Positions 1-9,642 of a stretch of DNA of 44,811 nucleotides are shown here, piece by piece; position 1 is the stretch's first letter, and the number at the start of each line of letters is the position of its first letter. Origin of the DNA: Suillus spraguei. Taxonomy: Eukaryota; Basidiomycota; Agaricomycetes; Boletales; Suillaceae. The notes beneath the pieces are model-generated. The model was not told where the DNA came from. It saw nothing but the letters and a program-made list of their open reading frames with translations, and ran no database searches. A program made the translations under genes and the position numbers. The stretch covers positions 1 to 44,811 of the forward strand of contig JABCPU010000509.1 in assembly GCA_016800925.1 (NCBI GenBank), given 5' to 3'.

Positions 1-179
1 TGCTCAAATAGACCAATATGTGCGCACAGACCAAGTAACCGTGAGAACGTAACTGCGTATCCTAATAAGGAAGGCATATGTTTGTACAGATGCGTTGAGC
101 ATATGAGTCAGAGTCATGTGACATGATATACAAGTAAGGAAACAAAGGGAAAATGAATAGGGCACGTACAATTGTAACA
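1..179 (-). repeat. Partial chromovirus LTR (R1 family), inverted, cut by window edge
   Basis: Read on the minus strand this is the first ~179 bases of the same LTR found at 2038, 9169, 13166, 30937 and 42957, beginning TGTTACAATTG at position 179. It contains the TATA-region sequence up to the window edge. It abuts coding sequence of Gy-2 ORF3 at 180, so it is a separate insertion in that copy. Its other end and target duplication lie outside the window. Confidence 0.85.
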
Positions 180-1235
180 GCACATTGATTCTAATCTTGA
201 TGCCTTTGCTGGCTTATGTACTGCTGTCCAGGAAATTGGACAGCTCACCAACGCAGTCGTCGAAACTATTCAGCAATCAGTCATGGAAACAAGAGCAGCC
301 AGAAATCTAGTCAAAGAAGCCATTACTGATTTACAACAAATGCAAGCTGATCTTGCCTCTCCACGAACCCCATCTCCTATCGAACAATCAACCTCATCGC
401 CCCCGTTATAGTCTCCCATAATCACCCCGCATGGCTGTACGAGCCCTGCACAGAAGAGCAGTGTGAAGCTGCAAAAGTATTAGGAGTTCCGGTCGCTGAG
501 TTGGTAGCACTCGGTCCTCGACTTCATGACCTTCATATGCATCCCCCCATGTCCATTCCATCATCATTTGGGCCAATGGATCCTGTCTCGCCAGTCTTAG
601 TAAAAGACTTCGGCATTACCTCCCCTTCCTCCTCTTATGAACTTCTTGCAGTTGCTGAACGAGGGACCACTCCTGACCTCCCAACGTCCGCGTACACACT
701 CACCAGTAAACAACAGACGCAACTCAGGCGAGACAATGCCTTCGCCTTAAAACGCATGACACGACAGAAAGGGAAGAAGCATGCCAGATCCACTAGCCCC
801 AAACCCATTATCTCGCCATCACCATTACGTATGTCTACCTCTAACACTGACGAAAATATGAAATGCCGATTCTGTGGAATCGTCGGACATAGGCAAAAGA
901 ATTGCCTCGACTATCAGTGCCAAATTTGTCTATGACACGCCCCTACCCATCTATCTATCTACTGCCCTCAGCGTCTTGGAGATCCCCCGTTTACGCTTAC
1001 TTGGAAGGACGATGGATTTTATGATGCACTCCGAAGATGGGAGCAGTATCTTATTAATTGTCGATGAAGACAGGCAGATCGATGAGCAAGGACCATAGCA
1101 GAAGAAGAAGCGGCTTATATGCTAGGGGGGAGTGCTGCTGATGAGGACATTGCTAACTATGACGACTATGATCTCATCTATGACGCCAATAGCGATATAT
1201 GAAAGTCGGTGACTTTCTATGTAATAAGGGGGTAA
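180..1235 (+). pseudogene. Gy-2 ORF3 remnant (double zinc-knuckle protein of chromovirus)
   Basis: This is a second, older copy of the ORF3 that lies between pol and the 3' LTR of Gy-1 (compare 8110-9135). Conserved blocks in order are the coiled-coil segment near 190-350, a Pro/Ser-rich linker, the block around AWLYEPCTEEQC, a basic stretch, and the CCHC knuckle at about 861-902 (CRFC...H...C). The frame is broken by a 1-base deletion near 406. In-frame TGA codons at 933-935, 1072-1074 and 1084-1086 face CGA, CGA and CGG in Gy-1. After the knuckle the same frame continues to a natural stop near 1201 through the acidic tail DEDIANYDDYD. The 5' part is missing because an inverted LTR (1-179) lies there. 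It is certainly non-functional; the original role is probably RNA binding, by inference from the knuckles. Confidence 0.8.
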
Positions 1236-1711
1236 TGTTACAATCGTACATGCCCCTATTCATTTCCCCTTTGACTCCTTTACTTGTACATTACATAACA
1301 TGACTCTGACTCATATTCTCAACACATCTGTACTATAGTTGCCTTCCTCCTTTGGATACGCACTTACATTCTCACAACTCTCTTGATCCATGCCCACATA
1401 TTGACCTATTTAAGCATGTTGTACTGCGCTTGTATACTTTACTTTAATCTTACTGGGTTTTACCTGGAATATCCTTCGCTTAGGTCTCCAACCTAAGTCG
1501 TCTTGAATCATCTCTAAGTCTAAGCACTCCTTAGCCTTAGTCTCTATTCTCGTAGAACCTCTTAGACTTGTCTTTGAGGCCGAACCCTTGATTGTACTCG
1601 GAACGCATTCCTTGTACTTTCACCTTGTCCTCTTCTGGACATTGTAGAACTTCCCAGCAGACCATCTGTGTCTTTTCACTGTCGCTGGTGACGCCACCCC
1701 AGTTTGTAACA
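1236..1711 (+). repeat. 3' LTR of Gy-2 (R1 family, 476 bp)
   Basis: It begins TGTTACAATCGTACATGCCC and ends CAGTTTGTAACA, like the LTRs of Gy-1. A short G-rich polypurine tract (AGGGGGTAA) precedes it. It contains the conserved TATTTAAG box and the ACTTTAATCTT start motif. It is more diverged from the Gy-1 LTRs than those are from each other, so Gy-2 is an older insertion. Confidence 0.9.
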
Positions 1712-1801
1712 CAAGACAACCTAAGCGCCATAAAAGACCATGTCAAGAGAGCACCTGCTGCTCCAGGAACTCAGTAACTGTGATTAATTACCTCCTCTGA
1801 T
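1712..1801 (+). other. Flank of Gy-2; possibly LINE-1 endonuclease remnant
   Basis: This short stretch lies between the Gy-2 LTR and the R5 repeat. One frame reads DNLSAIKDHVKRAPAAPGTQ followed by stops. The APxxPGTQ pattern is reminiscent of the stretch before the GDFN motif of LINE endonucleases, and LINE-1 resumes at 9895 after R5, so it may be the 5' continuation of LINE-1. The link is weak. Confidence 0.25.
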
Positions 1802-2037
1802 TCGGATGATATGCAACTCCCTCAGCTCCGTCATGTCTACAATTATCATACACATGGGCACACCCATCTATATTTTATACCACTCTCGGCCCACCCGTCT
1901 AATATAATATACTGTACAACACCCTCGGCCTACCCATCTAATAAATATTTATATAACACTCTCGGCCCACCCGTCTAATACCCATCCAATTTAATATGTG
2001 TCTGGGCCCACCCATGTATGTGATAACAAGTACCCTT
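1802..2037 (+). repeat. R5 repeat, left half (GGCCCACCCGTCTA array)
   Basis: This sequence, together with 9643-9894, matches 40616-41130 almost end to end. It is not coding. It carries several copies of a GGCCCACCCGTCTA core with AT-rich spacers, the reverse complement of the array at 32.8-33.3 kb. Gy-1 is inserted in it, and the CCCTT at 2033-2037 is the left target duplication. Confidence 0.85.
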
Positions 2038-2207
2038 TGTTACAATCGTACGTGCCCCTATTTATTTTCCCTTTGTTTCCTTACTTGTATATCACGTCAT
2101 ATGACTCTGACTCATATGCTCAACGCATCTGTACAACACATGCCTTCCTTATTAGGATACGCAGTTATGTTCTTATGGTTACTTGGTCTGTGCGCACATA
2201 TTGGCCT

Positions 2208-2251
2208 ATTTAAGCACAGTGTACTTGTAGTAGATTCTTTACTTTAATCTT
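2208..2251 (+). promoter_or_regulatory. LTR core promoter: TATA box and predicted transcript start
   Basis: TATTTAAG lies at 2208-2215. ACTTTAATCTT at 2241-2251 begins 33 bases later, the usual spacing for a start site. The spacing is 34 bases in the LTRs at 30937 and 42957. The 11-base block is the exact complement of the primer binding site, which is the strongest reason to place the RNA 5' end here. Confidence 0.7.
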
Positions 2252-2278
2252 ACTAAGTTTTACCTGGAATCTCCTTCG

Positions 2279-2340
2279 CTTAGGCCTCCAACCTAAGTCG
2301 TCTTGAATGGTCTCTAAGCCTAAGCACTCCTTAGCCTTAG
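2279..2340 (+). promoter_or_regulatory. Two conserved hairpins in the chromovirus 5' leader
   Basis: The first hairpin pairs CTTAGG (2279-2284) with CCTAAG (2292-2297) around a 7-base loop. The second pairs two CTAAG units (2314-2318, 2320-2324) with two CTTAG units (2330-2334, 2336-2340) around CACTC, with one mismatch. The arms of the second hairpin are kept in the other full LTR copies here. They would lie 40-100 bases into the RNA, where leader structure is needed in self-priming elements; that role is inference. Confidence 0.5.
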
Positions 2341-2511
2341 TCTCTATTCTCGCAGAACCTCTTGGACTTATCCTTGAGCCAGACCTTTGATCGTACTCGG
2401 AACGCGTTCCCTGTACTTTCACCTTGTCCTCTTTTGGACATTGTAGAACTTCCCAGCAGACTGTCTGTGTCTTTTCACTGTCGCTGGTGACGCCACCTCA
2501 GTTCGTAACAA

Positions 2512-2522
2512 AAGATTAAAGT
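2512..2522 (+). promoter_or_regulatory. Self-priming primer binding site of Gy-1
   Basis: One base after the LTR lies AAGATTAAAGT, the exact reverse complement of ACTTTAATCTT at 2241-2251 in the LTR. The match is 11 bases and stops at both ends, the length used by Tf1. There is no TGG start as expected for a tRNA primer site. The same pair is present in Gy-3 (31416-31426 with 31143-31153) and Gy-4 (43415-43425 with 43142-43152). Confidence 0.8.
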
Positions 2523-2691
2523 CCATTTTGATCGTCGACTATCCAGTCTTCGACCCCGAACCCTGACTGCTTCAATAAGCAGATAATCGATTGTCAAGAG
2601 AAGCCCTCTGACAGAAGGAAAGCCCTAACGGACAGCAAGACAGCGCGTGTAGGCATTGAGAAAGTATAACTCATCAGACGAATCGCCAACC

Positions 2692-3511
2692 ATGACGACC
2701 AAAGATTTCGAATACAAGATCGGCCAGCCAAAGCTTTTGATGGAGATCGCGACAATTCCCGCAAATTTGTTCAATCATGTAACCTTCACTTCGACATCAA
2801 CGAAAAGCTTTACACTACCGACAAGCAAAAGATCATCTTCATAACATCCTTCATGACTGAAAGAAATGCCAAATCCTGGAAAGAGCAATTCCTTGACCAT
2901 GCTCAATCAACCCACACCTCTGGACAAAAAGTTGGTTATGGAACAATGGTCGATTTTATGAAAAGCTTCAAAGAAGCCTTCGACCCAGTGGATACCCAAG
3001 GAACCGCACTCACTAAACTCAGAGACCTCAAACAAGGAAGCGGAGATCTCCATACTTACATCACCGACTTTGAGGCACTTGCAGCCAAGGCTCATATCAG
3101 TGACAATGCGACGAAGATCCAATTCTTCCAAGATGGTCTAAATTGGGGTATCCTTACCAAGGTTTTCGCACTAGGAGATGTTTCAGAAGTATTCCGAGAC
3201 GTTGTGCTGCAATGTGTTTCCATTGACAACTCTCATCATCGTCTTCATGCCATGAGGACACGTCATGCTCCACAACAGAAGAAAAAGAATTATGGAAACG
3301 CACGTTACATCCTTAATCATGATTCCAACGCAATGGTCGTAGATCGAATCTACGACATGGAGAGATCCGAATGCATGAAGGATGCAAGAAGATAGGACAT
3401 CATATTCATAATTGTCCTGACAAAAAGAAGAAGACCCTGCTCCGACAAACTGAAGTCAAAGAAGAAGAAGACGATGGGGAAACTGTAAGGCGGATCGTCA
3501 CGGATTTTTGA
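2692..3511 (+). pseudogene. gag: Gag of Gy-1 (broken)
   Basis: This is the capsid/nucleocapsid precursor that would form the virus-like particle. The start ATG at 2692 gives MTTKDFEYKIGQP, which matches the starts of Gy-3 (31545) and Gy-4 (43597). A 1-base deletion near 2731 shifts the frame. The main body then runs in another frame to 3395 and covers the Retrotrans_gag-type helical region (DFMKSF, LRDLKQGSGDLHTYI, FQDGLNWGI). A 16-base deletion near 3380, judged against Gy-4, removes the first cysteine pair of the CCHC knuckle and shifts the frame again; CKKIGHHIHNC is what remains. An acidic tail then reaches a TGA at 3509, where pol overlaps in the -1 frame. Assignment is secure from gene order and the three copies; the exact original end is inferred. 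Confidence 0.85.
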
Positions 3512-6500
3512 CTTGGAGAAACAAAGACTCGACGTATGTTTCTCCCAATGTATTACTAAGACTTGTACACGCTGTAGGTGAAAGAAAAGAACTTTGTGTC
3601 CCTATCACTCTTCACTCGTGTACTCACTTAAAATCCGTCGACACTACCGCTGTCATTGATTCAGGAGCAGCAGGAACATTCATCTCTGAAGAGTTTGTGA
3701 AACTCCATCAAATCACATGACGAAAACTCAAAACACCGTTCCGAGTTACTACAGCAGATGGAACTCTTATTAAAGGAGGACCGATCACGCACTATTGCAT
3801 GCTAGTGGTCAAAATCGATGAACGGACCATGTATGGGAAATTCAATATCACCAAACTAGGAAGAAGAGATCAAATCCTTCTAGGGATTCCATGCTTACGT
3901 GCAATGAACCCAAGTATAGATTGGGCCGCTGAAACACTAGTCCTCCCTCGGACAATGAAATCAGACGAAATAGAAATCGATTTGGACAGTGATTGGAAGG
4001 AGAACAGATTACCCCTGCTCTTCAATCACCACTCGAAGAAATGGCAACACTCTCAGCTTCCAAGATACCTCACGGTTCCTATCTCTAAAGAACCCGAGCC
4101 AGAAGTACAAATGCCATGTACTATTGACCCTCCTCGCGTACAACTGCCGCGAGCAGTATCACCAATTCCTCGTGCAGAAAAGCGCAAGAATGAATCCGAA
4201 CCCGAGCATAGGGTCGGACAAGAACCTATTGAGCAACGGCCAATAGAGGAGCAAAAGTATGGAAAAAGAAAAGCAGAAGAAGAAATCCCGGGATGAGATA
4301 CAAATGTACCAAAACTATCCAAATTCTATGTACCCCCGAAAACTCTTCAACATACTCCCTCGGCTTCAATTGAAGAAATCCCCGATGAAGAAGAACCCGT
4401 GCCCTCGTTGATCCCAACAGAGGATGATGACCAATTCAACACAATGCAAGATGCCTGGCACGCGCCAGAAGTACGTGAAATTTCCTCTTATGAACTAGGA
4501 GATGGAGAATTTCTTGTGGAATATGATACTGATTGAGTTAGCATGAGAATCATAGAAGAAGTATCCATGGATACACCCCCAACAGGTGATGGAACTTCTC
4601 GACTTGAACAACTCCCAAATTACTCCACAATTCCCCTTCCTCCTCCGAAATACAGTAACAAAGCCCAGGAATTCACCATGGATGAGAAGAAAAAGAAAAA
4701 GAAAACCTTCGAAGAATTGGTCCCGGACTATTTGCACAACTTTGCAGATGACTTTGCTAAAGACGGACTGAACAAACTACCCCCCGAACGCCCTGGTATA
4801 GATCATCGGATCGATACTAAACCCGGTTTTATCCCTCGCACGTCTAAGGTTTACCCGCTATCAGAAAAAGAACGTGCTGCCGTCAAAACGTTTATCGATG
4901 AAAACATTGCGAAAGGTTTTATCTCAGAATCGAAGTCACCCCAAGCCAGTGGTTTTTTCTTTGTGGGAAAGAAGAGTGGAGAATTGCGTCCCTGTCAAGA
5001 TTATCGCTACATCAATGATTGGACAGTCAAGAATGCCTATCCACTCCCACTCCCTATCTCCCTTGTCGCACGCCTTCATCACGCACAGTTCTTTACGAAA
5101 ATGGATATCCGGTCTGGTTATAACAATATTCGCATCCATCCCAATGATCACTGGAAAGCTGCTTTTACCACGGAATTCGGCCTCTTTGAACCGAACGACA
5201 TGTTCTTTGGCCTCTGCAATTCACCGGCAACTTTCCAAGCATACATGAATCGCACCTTCCAACAGGAAATCAACGAAGGATGGATGGTTATCTACATGGG
5301 TGATATCCTGATCTTCTCTACAACAATGGCGGAACATCGTGAATGAACCAGACGGGTTTTGATGAAGATACGAAAAGAACATCTGTTCTTAAAACCGGAG
5401 AAATGCACCTTTGAAGAAGTGGAATACCTCGGAATGATAATTTGCCCCGGACAAGTTGCTATGGACACCGCCAAGACCAAGGGAATCTCCGAGTGGCCAG
5501 TTCCGAAATCTGTAAAAGATGTTCAGTCATTCCTCGGCTTTTGCAACTTCTACCGCACGTTCATTTCCCACTATTCTGACATCGCCCGACCTCTTATCAA
5601 TTTAACAAAGAAAGATAAGGCCTTTGACTGGTCAACCGAATGTATGGACACCTTCGAACAACTGAAACAACGCTTTACATCTCAACCGGTACTCCGTAAC
5701 CCTGATCCTTCCTGACAATTTGCTATTGCTACCGACGCTTCGCTCATAGCAACCAGTGGAGTTCTCTTGCAGACTGATGAAAATGGCGTTTATCACCCAT
5801 GTGCATATCTCTCACAGTCCTTGAACCCCGCAGAACGCAATTATCAGATCTTTGATCGGGATCTTCTTGCCGTAATCCAGGCATTGAACGAATGGTGTCA
5901 TTATCTCGAAGGGAACCCTCACCCTGTCCTGGTATTCACCGACCACAAGAACCTTCTGTACTTTAGAAGTGCACAGAAGCTTACCCGTCGCCAAGCACGT
6001 TGGCAATTGATTCTGTCCATTTATGACATTGAACTGCATCACATTGCAGGTACTAAATTAGCAATACCCGATGCACTTTCTTGCCAACCCGACCACGACT
6101 CAGGTAAAGATGATAACGAGGACCAGACCCTTCTCCCTGACACTCTATTTGCTCGTCTTATTGACACCAAACTGAAGGATGTGTTGTCATCCTCTGACCC
6201 CCTTGACGACCCTGTCTTTAAAACAGCATCTGATGCCCTTGATGGCGTGTGCCTTCCCCCTATGAAGTCTGCACTCTCTGACTGGAAAATTGAGGAGAAC
6301 GTCCTCTATTTTAAGAACCGTGCCTACATTCCGCCGGCACATCGTCCTGATATCCTGAAGAGGTATCATGATCATCCTACCGTGGGACATCCCGGTAGAT
6401 TTAAAACCAAAGAACTCGTTAAACGGGAAGCCTGGTGGCCCGCTATGGGCTCCTATATTCGGAACTATGTTGAGGGTTGTGCCCTTTGTCAGCAAATGAA

Positions 6501-7611
6501 AGCTGATACACATCCTGTTTGACCACCGCTTGCCCCAATACCCTCCTCTGCAACTCGACCCTTTTCCCAGATCTCCATTGATCTTATCACTGACCTCCCT
6601 GTCTCTGGAGGCTTTGACAGTATCATGGTCATGGTAGACCATGGCCTTATGAAGGGGGTAATTATTATCCCTTGTTTGAAAACCATCACTTCCAAAGGCG
6701 TTGCTAAACTATTCTTGAAACACATTTACCGTCGATTTGGACTCCATGACAAAGTCATTTCGGATCGAGGTCCACAGTTCCTATTGCGCTTCTCTAAAGA
6801 GCTTGCCCGACTTCTCGATTACGTCATTGCTCCATCTACAGCTTATCACCCTCAGACAGATGGTCAAACGGAAAGGCTTAATCAAGAACTGGAAACATAC
6901 CTACGCATCTATTGCCGCAACAATCCTGAAGATTGGATAGAACACCTACCAATCGCCGAATTTGTCCACAATCACCGAAAACACAATGCAAGGAATGCAT
7001 CACCTTTTTATTTGATGATGGGATACGAACCACGCGCTATCCCTTACCTTATCCCTGATTCATCAGTCCCCGCAGCAGAAGATCGAGTATGATCCCTGCA
7101 GAAGATAAGAGAAGAAGCAATCGCCTGTCATAACATTGCAATGCAAACAATGGCCGAACGATCCCGAGGAGATAAGTACATTCCATGGAAGATCAGAGAT
7201 AAGGTTTGGTTATCTGCTGCCAATCTTAGACTCAAACTCCCATCAAGGAAACTTGCGCCAAAGCGATATGGACCCTTCCCAATCATCGATGTCTTATTAC
7301 CCATCACGTTCACACTCAAACTCCCTCCGCAGTGGAAAATTCATCCCACATTCCATGCTTCTGTCTTATCGTCCTATTGTGAAACAGATGTACATGGTCC
7401 GAACTTCCCTGAACCACCACCTGACATCATCGAAGAAGAAGAAGAATATGAAATAGAAGCGATTCTTTCTCACAAAGGAACTGGCACTTGCTGACGCTAT
7501 CTCATTTCTTGGAAAGAATATTCATCGGGAGATAACGAATGGCTCCCAGAAAAGAACTTGAAGAACTCCGCTCGAATCTTGAATGCTTATAAGAAGCAAC
7601 ACGCCCTCTGA
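3508..7611 (+). pseudogene. pol: Pol of Gy-1: protease, RT, RNase H, integrase, chromodomain
   Basis: One frame of about 1368 codons runs from 3508 to 7611, interrupted only by eight TGA codons (3718, 4294, 4534, 5344, 5713, 6520, 7090, 7492). In order: aspartic protease with IDSGAAGTF (~3655); an acidic linker; RT (4750-5500) with FTKMDIRSGYNN, FGLCNSPATFQ and an active site reading YMGD instead of YMDD (~5293); RNase H (5716-6080) with ATDAS and FTDHKNL; integrase with an HHCC zinc finger (6364-6500) and D,D,E core (SIDLITDLP, SDRGPQF, DGQTERLNQE); a YGPF motif (~7266); and a chromodomain (7432-7605) with YLISWKEY and NEWLPEKNL. The protein would process, copy and integrate the element, and the chromodomain would direct it to heterochromatin. 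The TGA stops and the lost catalytic Asp make it inactive. Confidence 0.95.
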
Positions 7612-9135
7612 TTATCCTTCAGTCAATCAACTCGCATTAGCACTTGATCAACTAACAACGCTTCAAATGTCTTTCCCCACTGCTTATATCACCCCCATCA
7701 CCATTACCAACAATGATTCCGACTCCGATGCTGAACATTACGGAACCCTTGCCACTGAGATCGATAACACCTCTTACGTTGAAGCCGCCCTTCTATGTGA
7801 AGGACACGCCCTTGAAATTGAAAGAATCCTCACAGAAAGAGGTGCCTTCCCGGCTCTCCTCCTCATCAACATTATCCGTACCGCTGCCCTCATTGAAACC
7901 ACTGCTAATGAAATCACAGACACTACCTATCGTAAACGCTTCCTACATTTTCAAAAACGTATTCGTGCTTACGCTATGCTGCTGCTTCCCAGTTCTTTTA
8001 AAAGCGATGTTGAAGAAGCTATTCACATCGTGGCCGAACGCCGAGCAGGCATTGCTTGACCTCCCTCTCCGCAGGAAGATACACCAATTCCTATTCCAGC
8101 ACCCTCTTCTTCGTGCGTGTATTCTAGTGTTGACGCCCTTGCTGGCTTATGCACTGCTGTTCAAGAGATCAGGCAGCTTACCAACGCGGTCGTCGAAACC
8201 ATCCAGCAATCGGTCGCTGAAACCAGAGCAGCCAGAAACTTAGTCAAAGAAGCCATCACTGATCTACAACAAACACAAACCGACCTCGCTTCTCCCAGAA
8301 CCCCATCTCCTATCGACAAACCGACCTCACCGCCTCCCGTCATAGTCTCTCATGACCATCCTGCATGGCTATACGAGCCCTGTACTGAAGAACAGTGTGG
8401 AGCTGCAAAAAGATTAGAGATTCCCGTCACTGAATTAATAGCACTCGGTCCTCGACTTCGTGACCTTCAAATCCATCCTCCCATGTCTATCCCGTCTTCA
8501 TTTGGTCCAATGGATCCCGTCTTGCCAGTCTTAGTAAAAGACCTCGGCATAACATCCCCTTCTTCCTCTAACAAACTTCTTGCGGTTGCTGAACGAGGGA
8601 CTACTCCTGACCTCCCCGCTTCCGCGTATATGCTAACCAGTAAACAACAAGTGCAGCTTAGGTGTGACAATGCCTTCGCCTTAAAACGCATGAAGGGACA
8701 GAAAGGGAAGAAGCGTGCTAGATCCACCAGTCCCCAACCTGTTATTTCACCATCACCACTACGCATGTCTACCTCTAGCACTGATGAAAACATGAAATGC
8801 CGATTCTGTGGCATAGTCGGACATCGGCAAAAGAATTGCCTCAACTATCAGTGTCAAATCTGTTTGCGACATACTCCCACTCATCTGTCCGTTTACTGCC
8901 CTCAGCGTCTTGGAGAACCCCATTTACGGTTACCTGGAAGGATGATGGATTTTATGATGCGCTTCGTAGGTGGGAACAGTACCTTATTAATCATCGGCGA
9001 CAAAAAGCAGGTCGGCGGGCAAGGACTATAGCAGAAGAGGAAGCTGCCTATATGTTGGGAGGAAGTGCCGCTGATGAAGATGTTGCTAACTATGACGACT
9101 ATGACCCTGTCTATGACGACAACACAGATGTTTGA
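7583..9135 (+). pseudogene. ORF3 of Gy-1: coiled-coil, double zinc-knuckle protein
   Basis: This third ORF overlaps the last codons of pol and ends 33 bases before the 3' LTR. The first ATG of the open frame is 7583; 7667 (MSFPTAYI) is a good alternative. The frame has one TGA (8057) and a 1-base deletion near 8923, judged against Gy-2, after which it continues to 9135. About 517 codons: a helical N-terminal domain (residues ~30-155), a coiled coil (~180-220, VQEIRQLTNAVVETI), a Pro/Ser linker, a basic patch (KRMKGQKGKKRARS), then two knuckles, C-x2-C-x4-H-x4-C and C-x2-C-x6-H-x4-C, and an acidic tail (DEDVANYDDYDPVYDD). It has no signal peptide or membrane segment, so it is not env-like. It resembles a second Gag/nucleocapsid. 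Function unknown; RNA or DNA binding is the best guess. Confidence 0.8.
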
Positions 9136-9160
9136 AAGTCAGTGACTTCCAATGTAATAC

Positions 9161-9168
9161 GGGGGTAA
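9161..9168 (+). promoter_or_regulatory. Polypurine tract of Gy-1
   Basis: GGGGGTAA sits immediately before the 3' LTR and is conserved before the Gy-2 LTR (1228-1235). It is short, but this is the expected place for plus-strand priming. Confidence 0.6.
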
Positions 9169-9642
9169 TGTTACAATCGTATGTGCCCCTATTTATTTTC
9201 CCTTTGTTTCCTTACTTGTATATCACGTCATATGACTCTGACTCATATGCTCAACGCATCTGTACAACACATGCCTTCCTTATTAGGATACGCAGTTACG
9301 TTCTTACGGTTACTTGGTCTGTGCGCACATATTGGCCTATTTAAGCACAGTGTACTTGTAGTAGATTCTTTACTTCAATCTTACTAAGTTTTACCTGGAA
9401 TCTCCTTCGCTTAGGCCTCCAACCTAAGTCGTCTTGAATCGTCTCTAAGCCTAAGCACTCCTTAGCCTTAGTCTCTATTCTCGCAGAACCTCTTGGACTT
9501 ATCCTTGAGGCCAGACCTTTGATCGTACTCGGAACGCATTCCCTGTACTTTCACCTTGTCCTCTTTTGGACATTGTAGAACTTCCCAGCAGACTGTCTGT
9601 GTCTTTTCACTGTCGCTGGTGACGCCACCTCAGTTCGTAACA
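9169..9642 (+). repeat. 3' LTR of Gy-1
   Basis: This LTR of 474 bp begins TGTTACAATCGTATG and ends CAGTTCGTAACA. It differs from the 5' LTR at six substitutions and one base gap. One difference (ACTTCAATCTT for ACTTTAATCTT) falls in the start-site motif, which only the 5' LTR copy needs for the RNA 5' end. Confidence 0.95.

Larger units (their letters stand above)
2038..2510 (+). repeat. 5' LTR of Gy-1
   Basis: It begins TGTTACAATCGTACG and ends GTTCGTAACA. It carries the promoter (TATTTAAG at 2208) and the predicted transcript start at 2241. The differences from the 3' LTR include ACG/ATG at CpG sites, consistent with methylation-driven decay since insertion. Confidence 0.95.
2038..9642 (+). 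mobile_element. Gy-1: complete Ty3/gypsy chromovirus, 7605 bp
   Basis: The element has two LTRs (473 and 474 bp) with TGTTAC...GTAACA ends, flanked by a perfect 5-bp duplication CCCTT (2033-2037 and 9643-9647). Between them lie a self-complementary primer binding site, gag, pol (PR-RT-RH-IN-chromodomain) and a third ORF. The LTRs differ by about six substitutions and one indel, several of them C/T changes at CpG, so insertion is fairly recent. An empty version of the target exists in the paralogous repeat at about 40836. The copy is dead: eight TGA codons in pol, YMGD in place of YMDD in RT, and indels in gag and ORF3. C-terminal chromodomain plus self-priming places it near the Tf1/sushi group of chromoviruses; this placement is inference. 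Confidence 0.95.

Noticed and set aside
2511..2530. A tRNA-type primer binding site
   Set aside because: No TGG start after the LTR and no match I can recognise to a tRNA 3' end; the self-complement is exact and conserved.
4936..6725. Antisense ORFs of 70-150 codons within pol
   Set aside because: They lie opposite well-supported RT/RNase H/IN coding sequence, have no recognisable motifs, and match codon-shadow expectations.
7583..9135. ORF3 as an env-like gene
   Set aside because: No signal peptide, transmembrane segment or glycosylation-rich ectodomain is visible; zinc knuckles and a coiled coil point to a nucleic-acid-binding protein.
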